Shown here: positions 24,820 through 39,800 of the stretch, in pieces
Numbering within the stretch: the first letter of the stretch is position 1
Layout of the letters: each line of letters opens with the position of its first letter
NCBI GenBank assembly: GCA_963402885.1
Contig: OY727099.1
Location: 24,881,001 to 24,945,000, forward strand
Direction: 5' to 3'
DNA length: 64,000 nucleotides
From: Antedon bifida
Taxonomy: Eukaryota > Echinodermata > Crinoidea > Comatulida > Antedonidae
Notes under the pieces: generated by a model
What the model was told of the DNA's origin: nothing
What the model saw: the letters and a program-made list of their open reading frames with translations, nothing else
The model's database searches: none
Position numbers and translations under genes: made by a program

Positions 24820-24897
24820 CTAGCTGCTGACCTTGGCTGCCATTGCATCATATTCGCTGTCTATGTCATAAACCCATGGACTTGGAATTTTACCATA
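24820..24897 (-). CDS. BCAT: BCAT exon 11 (C-terminus)
   Basis: Twenty-five codons and the stop [23 protein letters not shown] then AKVSS. Acceptor TTCTTCACAG. The IQYG-x-x-x-S-W pattern joining exons 10 and 11 is the usual BCAT C-terminus. Confidence 0.93.
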   Translation of the reverse strand, partial: YGKIPSPWVYDIDSEYDAMAAKVSS

Positions 24898-27800
24898 CTG
24901 TGAAGAAAACAAAAATTACCAGATTTTTTAAAAATAACAAATTTCAGATTTTTTTATTTTATGAGAATATAATACTAATGAAATAAACTATTTATATTTT
25001 ATCAATATACCTGAATATCGAGGAGTGTGTCGAAAAAACGAGTGGCATAGGGGGCGCCGTTTTCCATTGTTGGTATATTTAACGTTTCACCCTTGTAGAG
25101 TATCGATCCCACAGGACATACGACACAAGCTGTTCCTGCTCCAAATATTTCCAATACCTAGAAATAATTACCATTTAATAAATAAACACCTTTTCTAAAT
25201 TATCTTTAAGTGTATGCTATATCATAATTTTTTTTAGTAATTCAAAAATCCTTTCTAAGCCTACGGTAAATGTTGTGACATCACTATTTCATTTTCCTAC
25301 AAATTTGTTGTGGCATCACATTATTCTACAATCTTTTCTAAAGCTCTGTCTACACTATCAAACTAGTTTGACCAAAAAAGTGTGATGTGCTCATTATATG
25401 GACATGATGATGTCATATCACTACTATATTTAGGCATATTACTACCATATTTTGGCTTATCACTACTATATTTGGGCATATCACTACCCTATTTTTCATG
25501 TAAAAACCGTCTTACCCGTTTTTCTTTTACAGCTTTTACGACTTCGTCCATTTTAAATGGCCGCTCTGTCACTTTAAATTCTTCCTGTAGAATGAGAAAC
25601 ACATTTTTTAAAGAGGATCCAGTCACAACTTGGGTGCTTCAAAAGGTTGAAGGTCAAAGTAAGCCGTCAAAAATATCATAAACTTTGTCTTCCAGTTCTG
25701 ATGTCCAGGATGCATAAATGATGCAGCGTGCGTAAAGCATTTTCCCGAACAAGGATTTGTTCAACAAGCGTTCCTCGTCATCAAGAATTCATAGAAGTAC
25801 TGATGCCACAAGTCTGTCGGGTGGCGACTCTAGAATTGACCCATGACCTGACGTTCATTCGTTCATTTCAATTTATATTTCAATTTATATTTCAATAATA
25901 TATTTCTTTTATAAAAGAAAAGCCGAGTAGCTATTGCAAAATATACAATAAAAATGAGTTTAAATAAATTACAGGGAGTCTTTTCAAAATTCTCAACTGT
26001 TTGATAAGCAGTCTCTCTGTAAATTCTCCTACATAGCACCCTCTATCTTCTTCCCAATGCCCAAACTTTTAAATCATTTATTTGCTCATCTATCTTTTAC
26101 ATTCCAATTTGTTATCGGACCCTTTTCACTATTCTGTCTTAATTACAAACAAAACTAAGGAAGAGCAAAATTAAAATTTACTCTTCCCAGATAACACAAA
26201 TATAAATAATTTAAAAAATTAAATTATATATACTACAGTCAACGTTCCCAATACCGGACACCTTTGGGCTGTCCTAATATGTCTGTTTTTCCGGGAAGTC
26301 TGGAATTCAGAATGTGTTTTTAATGGTAACAATTAATTTAGGACTGTTAAAATTGAAATGGTATTTGGAGAGTTGACTTATGTAAACATTGTTGCTAGCT
26401 CCCCGGGTTTGATAATTGTGTTTTTTCGTTATTTACTTACCCAACCACGAGCTAGTTCCAACAGAGCTTTCCTGGTCACTCCTGGTAATATTGTGCCATC
26501 CAGTGGTGGGGTAATCAACTCTAGATCTGAAACCAAACAAAAACATTTGATAATTTACGGTATATATAATGAATAAGTTTAAAACAATTAAAACATCTTG
26601 TGTTTTGAACGATATAAAGAATGGATTGATAATAAATATACCTCCATCATCATTATGCCACATCATCATGAGGTTCATAGTACCAACTTCTGTGACATAG
26701 TCCTCATCACCATACAACCAGAGTATCTGTTGGCAGCCTAGCTTCTCTGCATCCAGTTGAGGTTTGATTGTTGGACCATAATTCCTACATTTGTTTAAAA
26801 ACCCATTAAAATTATTATTTCATTTGAAAATGTGCATTTTGTAATATTGTAATACTTTACATTAGAACTCCTCCGCAGGACACCTCTATTAATGGGACAC
26901 TTTCCCACGAACAAGGGGCAATATGTTTTAATACTAAAACCAACCCCTGTTTCAGGGACACCTCTATTAAGGGGAAACTTTCCCATGAACAATGGGCAAT
27001 ATGTTTTAATACTACAACCAACCCCTATTTCAGGGACACCTATATTAAGGGGACACTTTCCCATGAACAAGTGGTAATATGTTGAATACTAAACCATTCA
27101 GGGACACCTCAATTAAGGGGACACTTATCCGTGTCTCATAGGTGACCATTTATAGGGGTACTACTGTATCTAAATTGCAGTAAAACATCGTTTGCATAAA
27201 CTTTATTATATAAATTAGAAACATACACTTCATGATAATTTGTCCAAATTTAAGAAAAATAACTATGCATGCCCATATATGGTATGATTTCTATATTTAG
27301 GTCATTGTATATGAATACTGTCCAATCTCAACTTGGTATTCTACTTTTAAACAGGAAATAATCTAGACTATATAAAATGAAATTGAATAATTCTGATTTG
27401 CCTCCACAAATGAGTACGTCTCGTAAGCCATTTGTTTTCAATGTTAGCCAAAGCAACAATTTGATGAGCGTTAAATTCTGGCTTCCAACAAAAAAAGATG
27501 ATCTTATTGAACCATTTGATAATTGAACAATTTGACAGTAGCGACAAGCTGTTATGTTACAAATATTTTGTTTTTCTCTTTCGTGGGGTAATACACTTTT
27601 ATTTTAGTTTCCGTGGGATCTTTCTCCTAACAGTATTTAAAATAAATTATAAAATGCTGATTTAGAGTGCGATACAATACACATGAAGATGGAATAATAG
27701 CATTGGGCAAATATTTTGGACAGGTGTTAATATGCAAATGAGCTTTACATAGCGCCCTCTATAATTCCAACATATTCCAACTGTGCAAAACAAAAGAATT

Positions 27801-30800
27801 CCCTCCCAAGCGTTAAAACATAATTTGATTTATCCCTAATAAAAGTAAAAGTGTACCCTCCAACTTTGGAATCACCAGCGCCTCCTTTCCAAGCTCTGAC
27901 ATTCTTAGGATCGGCATATAAGGATACTGGATTGAAGGAACCAGTTCTGAAGTATGGACCAACAGGGCACATGATGACGTACAGTAACGCCCTACCTGGC
28001 ACAGACACACCTATTGTAGGCTGCAAAAAAAACCAAATAAATGCATTATATACATGCTTAAATCATAGGATATGCGGTATGTTACACACCTATAATATAC
28101 ACGCTTTAATTAATCATTATTGAAATTGTATAACTGAATTATAAATTACAACTAGATCATCTTGTTAATGCAGTACCCACTAATTTCTTAGGCTTGAATT
28201 CAACCCTAACCACCAGTACAAACTAGAGGTATGATTACCAGGCACGTGATCCAGAGGTTGTAGGTTTGCGAGAATTACTTGTAACTTTTCTCAAAGTCAC
28301 TTAGCATAAAGTACAAATTATGTCCGAGTATGGCAAACATCTAACCAACGTGCAATAAATTACTGTACTTTAACTTTATTTTATTTTTATTTTATTTCGA
28401 AACCCAAACCAACAGTAGGGTTAGGCATGTTGTTTAAGTTATTGAAGGAATAATGAAAAAAATGATCTAAATTTCAATGAAGACTAAATTTAGAATAAGA
28501 ATAATTGTGTATTATATGCACTTTGTAATGCCGCCCTCTACCATCCTAACAATTGATCTTCAAAAACATTGACAATTCTTTTGAATCTTGTCACAAATGC
28601 CAAGTTTTGTTCCGGCTGGAAATATGTCATTAAATCCCCGAGGATGCACTCCTCCACAATGGTTAATTGGGATGTAACAAGCGATACGCTTCGCTGGAAA
28701 CAATTGCTATTATCGGTCTCCACCTTAGTCCAAAATCTTAACTGACAATATCGCAATCTTCTAGCAAACATCAATAAGAGCTTTTGAATCACAGGAAAAA
28801 CAATTCATTACCATAATTGGAAAACACAGACAGACTTCTTTTAAGCAGAGAGATAAAGACACCTATATCTGTCCAGTAGTTGATCTCAATACATGCCACA
28901 TGTAATGGTTAAAACAAACAGAATTACGCAGACACGCTTCGAGGCAAATAGTCTTGACATTGAAAGGGCTCCCTCTAGGCTCTTCTCTCAGGCATGGTCA
29001 TGTACATTATATTTTTAGTGAGCAGCGACTCATATGTTAGATCTAATAATATCTTGGTTTCGTAGGAAACAGACATCCTAACTGAAATTACTTAGGATAC
29101 TATTAAAAAAAAATCTAAAATAAAGTAATTGTTTAATTAATGGAAAAGACAGGTTATTGACAAATGTCATACAGAAGGGAAATAAATTAATAAATTGTTT
29201 ATGTTCTTTTTTTTTTTGCATTTTTAGGTACCTTCTTTTATCAATAGTACATGCAGTATATTAAGTTAGGTGAGATTAGATTATGGCCTACTGTATGATA
29301 CAGGTGTCACATGTGATATATATATATATGACACTGTACGTATTACAGCATTTGCCTATGATACTGTATAAATTATAGATACAGTAAACTAATAAGAATT
29401 GGCTGAAATTTCAAGACATTATGAAAACTTTAGTTTGCTTAAGTTCATATTGTTTCTGCTTCATGCAACTGAAAATGTTATATTTATTTATTCTTTATTG
29501 AATTATGTTACATTAATTATTCTTGTCAGCGTAGAACTGAATAAATCCAATCAAATCATACTCAATTAAACATCAATTAACAAGTAAAGTTGATAAATTA
29601 GACCAATTACCACGCTATATCATGAACTTAGCGCTATCAACAGATCCAATATGAAGTCTTTTATAACAAGTGAAAATCATTGCAAGATGTTCGACTGATG
29701 TACAGGAATGTAAGGGTACAGAAATTGGGTTAGAAGTTGATATTTTGTAATTTATTGTGATCTTTCAGAAACTGTTGGCCTGAATACAGAACTTTATATC
29801 ATCAGAACAGGCCAAGTTTGTTTAATTATATAAAAGGACCAAAATGTACGATGTTATTTTTTTTGTATTCATGCTTGTAATTTGTCTATAAGATAAGATA
29901 AAACTTTATTATCATGACCACAACAAGGTGAACATGACATTTGTTTTCCTTGATTCTTATATTACACACACAAGACAAATATAACACTTAACAGTAATAA
30001 TAAATATCAATACAATATATATATAAAGACTAATCCTTTTTGTACAAACACTACAATTCAGAATTTTATGCAGCAAAAATATATATTTATAAATAATGTT
30101 TTTTATATAAAATAGTTCATACTTATATAGCGCATATAAGCAAGCTCTCAATGGGCTGTACATGGATTAAAATAGACAAGAATATATAAACATAAGGAGT
30201 ACATTATTTACTCTTGGGTGTGCCATGCTTAAATTTAAAACTTACTTCTGTACTTATAAAAGTTGGTCGAATATATAATGAGCAGGGTTTGGTCTTCGGG
30301 ACCCAGTCACGGTCGACACGAATAAGTTGAGCAATGCATCTCACTAACTCATCTCCATCAAAATCCTAGAAAACACAATTTGTTCAGAATTTCACAAAAG
30401 TTTCACAAATTTTAATAACTTTGCTTGGTAGTATTTCTTGATTTATTATTTAAATAAATCTATGAATATCAAATTAAAAATTTCCACTACATTTGTACCA
30501 TGCCCATACACTTTTCAATTTTATGGAAAAAATGACAAGATCCGGATGGGTTCGGGGCGGCATAAACCAGCAATTAAGCTGTACCATTCTTGTTCTTAAT
30601 AATATTTTTTTTAATTTAATATAATAATAAATTTGAGGCATAAATCAGAAATTGACTGTACTGTTACTGTAACACTTTTACTTAACTAACATTTAAAAAC
30701 TAATAAAAAAAAATTGTGTTTTAGTCTAATTAATTATAATTCTCAAGAAATATGAAAAATAATGTAATTTACAAAAAATAAAGTAAAATTTAAAAGAAAG

Positions 30801-33800
30801 GAAACAAACTGTCTTATTTTTAAATTTAATAATTGTTAAATAATTAAAAATACAATGAAATTTGTTGCAAGGGCTCATGATAGCGATATGGGACATTTAT
30901 GATAGAGGATGTTTTGATTATGATGAGGAAATTAGCATAAAAGAGAAAGCATAAATTATATTTAAAAAAACATCAAAACAATATAAAAACATGTCGTTTT
31001 TGTGTATGACATTTGTTTCAGAATTTGTTTGAATTAATATCATATAATTTGTTTGAATTAATATCATATAATTTGTTTGAATTAATATCATATAATTTGT
31101 CGTTTTGATGTACAGGGCAGTAGAATCCCTTATTTGGGACAAATAACTTAATTTGGACAAACCACTTAGTTGGGACAAATCCCTATATTTAAGACAAATC
31201 CCTTATTTGGGACAAATCACTTATTTGGGACAAATCACTTATTTGGGACAAATCACTTATTTGGGACAAATCACTTATTTGGGACAAATCTCATATTTTG
31301 GACAAATCCCTTATTTGGGACAAATCACTTATTTGGGAAAATTCCCTTATTTGGGACAAATCCCTTATTTTGGACAAATCTTTTATTTGGGACAAATCCC
31401 TTATTTGGGACAAATCCCTTATTTGGGACAAATCCCTTATTTGGGACTACTCCCTTATTTGGGACAAATCACTTATTTGGGATAAATCCCTTATTTGGGA
31501 CAAATCACTTATTTGGGACAAATCACTTATTTGTGACAAATCCCCTGCTTGATAAATATAAATCTATAATTTTATAATAAAAGTCGACAAATAAAAAGTA
31601 AACTTATTTCCAATGGGGTCCAATTCGTATTAACTGAAAAAGTGAGTGGTTGGGCCTAGTACAATATATCATTAAGTTGGACGCAGTAAAATTGGAAAAT
31701 ACATATAAGACAAGATAACATCAAAAAACAATTTAAAAAAATAACTTAATTAAACTGATATTCCAAGCTGTTCATTATTAAAATATTCTTTAAGTTTTAC
31801 AGACAACCCCTATTCAGGGGAAACTCCTATTAAGAGACACTTTGTTCTGAATGCGTCCCCTTAATAGAGGTTCTATCGTAATTGTACAGAGTAGTAAGTG
31901 CAAGAAAGGAATATAATATCTTATTTAAAGAATAAAAAAACAACATCAAATGTTATGTGCCAAGCATTATTCAAAGGAATACATAATCCAGCATTAATGT
32001 GGCCGACCTTCAAGAATGACATAAAACTTAGTAAATCAAAAGGTGTCTTGAAAATCATTAACATTGTTTCCCAAGATTCTTATCCACGTCACGCAACTCA
32101 TTCTGACCCTGACCCTCATTAGCATAATGCAACCTGACGAAGTCAACCCATTCACAAATTGTGAGTCACCTGATCAAAACTAACCATTCAGTGAAGCTGC
32201 TCAAAATAGAAACATTGAATTGGAAGCGCGCCAAGATCATGAACTCTGGCTGAACGCGAGTGTAGCAACCGCCCGCGGTATGATTCAGTAATACCACTCG
32301 TTCGGTCACGTAAGGCAATTGTCATTGAATCAACAATGTGGATGTCCCGCCTGCGATTCAGCTGGTTTAGTCGCGGTTCATTAAGAGGGGCAGGCAGTAC
32401 CTATTCCCCCGAGGGCTTAAGATGACTTACTGCGTTTACCTACTGGGAGTAGCGCGGAGCCATGCTGGCGAGTCGTACGTCCACCATGTTTCACTTTTGC
32501 AAATTAGAAGCTTAAAGAAATTGTTTGAATTTGTGGTCATGTTATAAAAATAACCAATGTTTCTGAGACATGCCGTCACCTTAATCCAAACGACTAATCT
32601 GCACATTTTCCAGTCGAAAACAATCTTATCAGACAAACGCAAAAATTACACACAAGATACGCATCATTTATATTGTGACAGTACGTGATTACTCCGCCAT
32701 GTGCATGACATTCGGTGACATTTAAATATCTGGTTCTTCTACAATTTCTTTTTTGTGTTTCACTTTAACGATGTCGACAAATATCAGACAGTATCGTTGT
32801 CTAGGATTTTATTATACTAATAAAAAATTATTGTAACAAGTTATACTTTGATTTAAACAACATCTTGGATTAATAAATTAATTTATCCAACTCTTACAAC
32901 TTTACGTAAAATAATCTTGACATTAAAAGGGCTCCCTTTAGACTATATTATCGTAAAACAATTCATAAAAAAACATTATTGTTTTAGATTGAAGACGTAC
33001 AGTTATTTACATAATTTTATGTAAGTGTCTCTTTAAAAAAGTGGCTTGTGGGTAGTGAATGGACCAATAGCCCAGGACCAATAGCCCAGGATCAATAGCC
33101 CAGGACCAATAGCCCAGGATCAATAGCGCAGGGTCAATTTGTACCTTCTGATAATGTAGTTTAATTTGACCTAAGCTCCACAATACCGGACTCTAAAAGG
33201 TTCAACAGGTCAACAAATTTTTACCATTAAAAAGACATTTTGAATACCAGATTTTCCAGAAAACCACATATCAGGCCAAAAAGGCCAATTTACACAGACG
33301 AGCGGTAATGCTAATAAAAATTATAGCATCTGTGGTGGTTTCCGCTCAGGATAGATACAGATTCTATGTGGGACAAGTTACGCAGTTTTCCGGTTACTGT
33401 TACCGGTTACTCGTCTGTGTAAATTGGCCTTTAGGGTGTTTGGTATTGACTTTAGCAAAAATTCAATTCAACCAAAAAAAAGGAGGTACTGACAACGATA
33501 TTTTCTATTGTAACATGCGAGGTAAGACAACCTACTGCATGAATTAAGCGGGATTACACCAGCAGGCCACATGTCCCGTTGAAATCATCAAACGACAGCT
33601 AACATCAGCCTGTAATACTTCCTCGCAATCAACACGTCCTCCTTCACTCAACGACCTTCCAAAGCTCACGAAGCCCGTAGTAAATTATTGTACCGATGAC
33701 AAATGTAATTCATTATCATCTGATAAAAGGTTAGAATATATGCTATGGTCGTGTATATGTCGCCGTTTAAATTGTACACAGGAAACTATCACTTGATTTA

Positions 33801-36800
33801 TAGGGATATCAAACTTTTAATCTCTATCAAGAAAGTAAATATATCCTGTTGTTTCATAACAATTTTAGTAATAATAATCAATTTTATTATAAAAAAAGAT
33901 TTGTTGGTATGGCCGAAGTTTAATACGTTTAATCACAGATGTTGATCATAATCATATTAAATTTCATACATTTTATCTAAATCTTCTTAATAAAACATAT
34001 TTGAATACAGTAAAAAGATAAATAATATCAAATAATTTATTTTTAGTTTGGTTAAAGATGTATTGTCCCCTAAAAAGATGAAAAATGAAGATTATTTAAA
34101 TCAGACTTTGAATAGGTTATTTTGTAGTTTTCAAACAAATAATGTTTTCACTTAAAAAATGTCAAAAAAAATGGTTAAATTCAACCAAAAACCCATTGGC
34201 TGGTAGCCAACATTTCAAATTACAATTTTTTCAGGTAAATAATTTTTTTTCAGATCCAATTTTTTGTAAAAGTGAATAACTATTATGTCACAATAATAAT
34301 AATCAACAAAAACATTTTTTTTAAATGATTTTAGGGAGACAAAAAATCTTATCAATTTCTTTCATGTGCCAGTTTGGAACAAGATTTCGTTTCTAAGAAT
34401 ACTTTTTTATTTTTTTTTGTTGTACCAAAATTGAAAATAAAATGAAATGCCCATCATTGGATGTAAACAATATCAGGAGAAAACAGAAATTAAAACTAAA
34501 GACAAACCAGTAAAACTGAATGGAAGCAGATGTGACAACCGCACTCCATTAGCAAATTTTTGAATTACAAAATTAATATATTCAGCTTCTAGTTTAGCCT
34601 TCATATTGTATGGTAATTTTATGAATAATAGTGGAGCTGTAGCTTGTAGTGTACCTGTAGCTGCAGCTTTGGAGTTAAAGTGCTTGCCTTCCAATCGCAA
34701 GGTCCAAGGTTCAATCCTGACCTAGTGCCAGGATTGTAACTCCTTCAACTCCACTCTCTCAAATGAGACTTAGTTTATAAGCACGAAAAGCTATAAAATA
34801 GTTTAACCATCCTGTAATTGGCGAGTTACTCTTAATATTCTACAAAAGTTGGCGTCAAGATTTATAAGAACCAGCTATTTGAGAGTGACATTCTTTGTGG
34901 GTCAAGTGGGCGAGTCTGTGGGCGGTAGAGGGGGATAAATACACCCTTCAGGGGTGGAAGAAATTAGGATGAATAATATCCACATTATGTTATCCCTGTT
35001 TAGTGTTCAATTATTTTCTCACCCCACCTGCCAAATTCCTCTTATTGTTCAATTGACTGAATCCTATGTTAGCAGGTGTAACCGCTCTTTCAACTGAAAC
35101 ATACACGTTCACGGCGTTCATATCCTATTAGCGTAAAGGAAGAGCATCCACCGATCTAGAAGCTGCTTGGCGCCTTGCGGTTACAAACAATTTAATTACT
35201 ACATTGTCATTCTCATAACTATTATCATCTTAACACATTTGATAACATTTCAAAGCAAACTTCAAACCATAATAACATGTCACTATTAATTAATTAGGCC
35301 ATAGTAATAGAGTTCGCTATAACATTAGTGGTTGAATGTTATAATCATATTGTATATGATACGGGATGTTAGGTCCTTGGGTATCCAGACTGCGACCCTT
35401 GAGTGTATGTGTCATTTATTTTTAAGTGAATGTCTCCATAAGATAGATCAAGTATGAACATTTGGGTTAACATAGGACGCTGGTGGATTGGCAAACCTAC
35501 CCCATGGGCGTAATATTTAACTGTGCAGATCAGAAATTTATTTTCATCATTAATTGTAGTCTGTAGTGGAGCTGTAGCTTGTTTTTCAATCATAAGGTCC
35601 ATGGTTCAATCCTGACCTACTTCCTGACTACAACCAGTTTAAGAAACTACAGTTTAACAAACTAATCAGTTCAATAAATTAACCAGTTTAAAATGGACCT
35701 GAAATGGATTTTAAGAAACTACAGCTTTAGAAACTAACCACTTCAACAAACTAAGCAGTTTAATAAACTAACCAGTTCAACAAACTGACCAGTTTAATAA
35801 ACTAACCAGTTCAACAAACTGACCAGTTCAACAAACTGACCAGTTTAATAAACTAACCAGTTTAATAAACTAACCAGTTTAATAAACTAACCAGTTTAAT
35901 AAACTAACCAGTTTAACAAACTCAAGTTTAAACAACTAGTCAGTTAAATAAATTAAGCAGTTTAACAAACTAGTCAGTTCAACAAACTAACCAGTTTAAC
36001 AAACTAACCAGTTTAATAAACTAACCAGTTTAACAAACTAACCAGTTTAACAAACTAACCAGTTTAACAAACTAACCAGTTTAACAAACTAACCAGTTTA
36101 ATAAACTAACCAGTTTAACAAACTGACCAGTTCAACAAACTAACCACTTCAACAAACTGACCAGTTTAATAACTAACCAGTTTAATAACTAACCAGTTTA
36201 ACAAACTAACCAGTTTAACAAACTCAAGTTTAAACAACTAGTCAGTTAAATAAATTAAGCAGTTTAACAAACTAACCACTTCAATAAACTGACCAGTTTA
36301 ACTGAGTTAAATACTGCTTTCTTTTTCTACCACTGCACAAATACATTTCAATAAAGTATAGTACAATAAAAAAACAATTGATCATAATTATGAAAGCCTA
36401 ATTATAACTTTCGTTTTCTAAGTATGGATCTTCTCAAAATGGTTGAAACTAATAATTGTTCAAGCAGCACCTGTCAGTAATTAGCTTCCTGATTCTAACC
36501 CTAATTTCCTTTGTGTGTCAGGACAGTGGCCTAGTTGACTGCACTATGTTACACAATAAATTGTTTAACAGATGCTGAAGACACGATGGTCATTAGGAAT
36601 CTTTACATACGCACGCAAAGACGGTATTGTAGGAAGGTGAAACCAAAAACTTGGCACCGACTACAAAAATGCATTTAGCGAGAGCCTAACTAAACTTGAT
36701 GTGTTGGTCGTCGACGTTTGTAACAAAACAAAATATCTTTCCATATTTAAACCCTGAATGCTCCTCAGTTATTTATAGCATGCCTTGGTTAAACTAATAA

Positions 36801-39800
36801 AACTTTTGTTATATCGTGACAGTGTTGACCTCTAGTATTGATACACTAGTTGACCTCTGACATATTTAAATTACTACAGAAAAATAATAGGTAATAAAAT
36901 ACAATATCAAAGTTGATTTGTCCCTGGGTTTGTATACGAAAGGGAGATTAACAATTTGCAGATGAAATGCAAATGAAAAATAAGACTGGTTAGTGACAAA
37001 CAAATATTTAGATTGTTAATATTTTATAGTCAAAATTAAAATAAGTTAAATAAAATTATAAAAACGTTTTACAAATTTCGTTTAAAAACATGTTTTGATT
37101 AAAATACTCACTGGAAGAGAAACTTTATTGGCACTATACTTCATTCGAGTCATGTTGTCCCACGGACGAAACATCCGGACTTTGTCATCCACACCGGCAT
37201 ATGCCTTCATACCCTCAAATAACTAAAAGTATAATACACAAAATAATAATAATAAATGATGATTATAAAATAAAAGAGATATTTGTGTCTTAAATGTAAT
37301 GTGCTAACAGAATTTTTTTTGATGATGATGGGAACTTGTACTTTTGACCCTCATATATACCATTAATAAATTGTCCACATACAGGAACAGATCTTGGATT
37401 TCAGAAACAATGTGAACCATTAATAATTTATACTGAGGGAGGTGCACCACAATTCTACACATAGATTTTATACAGAGGAAGGGGCACCACAATTCTACAC
37501 ATAGATACAATAAAATACAAATTTATATGAAAACTTTTATAATTTCAGTTTATATAATCTTTTGGTGAATCTTGGACATTCTCCAAATATTTAAAAAGTA
37601 AATTTTCATTAGCTTTAGAGTTGGTGGACGTCGTGGAACTGGGGTCTCATCAGAACTAAGTTTCAATTTGCATGATGGGATATCCCATCATGCCTTACCT
37701 CGAGTCCATAGTGAAAAACTGAACAAGCTGGATGCATGGAAAGGTTTCCAAACGGCTGAATACAAGGTGCTTGCCATCCAGCGTTCTTTGACCATTCAAT
37801 GGTCAGCATATGATCAGTAAACGCATGGCCAAAGAGAAGAGTGTCCGAGTCTGGTTTTGTTTCTGTGATGTTATTAGAATATTTAATTTGAAGATCAGCA
37901 GCCTAAAAAAAAGGGAGTAAAATAAAAAAGCCAAAAAATATTGAACAGATCAGGTATATTAGGAATAAATGTGGGTTGGTGGGGGTATATTGGGAATAAT
38001 TGTGGGTGGGTGGGGGTATATTGGGAATAAATGTGGATGCGTGGGAGTTTATTTTGGCTAAATGTGGGTGGGTTATGATGAATGCAGGATACGAGTGAAG
38101 TTGTTGATCAGGTGGGAGTACGTTGGTGATTATTTTTGGAATGGGGGCGTGTTTTGGTGGATGGATGAGAAGAATTTCATTACACCATGAGAGTCTAAAT
38201 TGCATTGAGACGAAAATATCTTTATTCGATAGTATTGAATATCAATAAACCTTTGGTCGTTATGGTCCAGTAAATATGTATTATATGTATAAACAGACCC
38301 AATTAATGCTCTCAAGTTAAATGATGCATGGAGGTATACGATGGATGATGCAATAATTATTAAAAATATGTTCCTGTTTCAACAAGTGTATGATACCTTG
38401 AATGATGCAACACTGGATGTCATCCGTTGGTGGCCACTTAGAAACTTGGACCATCTGCATGATGTTTTCTGTAAATTAAACAACGTGAATTAGGATCAAA
38501 GAACTAAAGCTTAGGGTCAGGTTATTAATGCCATATTTACTTTATTAATGTTCTCATGTCCTGGTAACTGTCTAAATGTTCCTGTTAACACCTGCTCCTG
38601 TGTCAAGCTTCATCTTTAACACATTACCTCCCACAAACACATCATAGAACCAAGCATTCTTATTACTGTTATCTTTTAGAGTTTCAATATAAAAGTACTC
38701 ATTTTTATCTTCAACAGTGTCAATGTATAAGTCATTAGGATCACTTACACATTTGGCAACAATATACTGTTCATCCATTGTATGTACAGCTCTTTCTACT
38801 ATTCTGACACCATATAGTGACTCGTCAACACGTTTTATTTAATTCAACTGTTTTATTAATTCACCGAGCGTAACTTAGTTTGCATAATTAGCAAATAACA
38901 AACAAATATAATTGCATATTAACAGAACATATGTGAAAGTAATAATTTATCATTAATGCCATATTTGGGAATATTTTATCAGGAAATTCATATTAAAAAT
39001 GTAAGAAACAAAGTTAAAAACATGCAGACAAAATGTACACATATGGATGAATGGTGTAGTATACTACACTGTTTACAGTAGTATGTAAACACATGCCTTT
39101 TACCTCATCCAATCACATGCTTTATATTGGAGGTGTGTCCCTTATAATTTTGTGGTCTAGCAAAACAAACAATCCAATCTGTATCCAATGCATATTATCA
39201 TTTCAAATGTTTGGTTACCTATCAATCTATTCAAACATCCTCTTTTTGTTTCAATTTACATAAAACGTAATTATAAACATATGTTTAAATAGTCCCTACG
39301 TCATAATAAAAATTATTTTCATAATAATAATGTGTAATGTATATTGTTTATGTTTTTTGTAGTAAGCCTACTCAATATTCATGGTGTGGTATCAAAATAT
39401 TATTTTACACTTATTATAATGGGTGCCAGATGATACTGATAATCATACACACAGATAAGTGTAAGTAAGAAGTAGGCCTAGGGTTATTAGTAGTGGTGGT
39501 AAACAAAACGTAAATAGGCAGACATTAAAATAAAAGAAAATGCAAGCAAAAAAACTATAATTCATGTAGATCAAGCGCTATAGTTTAGAAACAGTTTATA
39601 TTCAATTTACAAAAAATGAAAAAAAATGAAAAATCCCCCAGACGGACTCTCCTTCCTTCCTTGTTCCTTGCCGCCGCCACATCATACACACGACGGAGCA
39701 GCACTGTTTGCTCTCATCACATATTCAAGTTCATGGGCCTAGGCCTAGTCACGATATGCCCATCAATGATTCATTATATTACATTTACATCACATCTATT

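Larger units (their letters stand above)
30366..37111. other. BCAT intron 4, repeat-rich
   Basis: The largest BCAT intron. It carries 24-, 18-, 15- and 17-bp tandem repeats, a family C and a family D MITE and two tRNA-derived SINE pieces, each listed separately. A 260-bp block at about 32220-32480 is clearly richer in G+C than its surroundings and I cannot identify it. The remaining stretches show nothing that I can support. Confidence 0.6.

Noticed and set aside
26220..26300. Possible further inverted-repeat family (TACCGGACACC..., also near 33180, 50205 and 53055)
   Set aside because: Short shared words such as CCGGAC and TCCAGTTTT were seen, but ends could not be defined well enough to call an element.
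31153..31577. Forward frames with six-residue repeats resembling a structural protein
   Set aside because: The 18-bp minisatellite stays open in all three frames. It is intronic in BCAT and on the opposite strand to it.
34640..34790. Functional tRNA gene
   Set aside because: A good B box is present, but the cloverleaf cannot be formed and the A box is poor. A SINE piece fits better.
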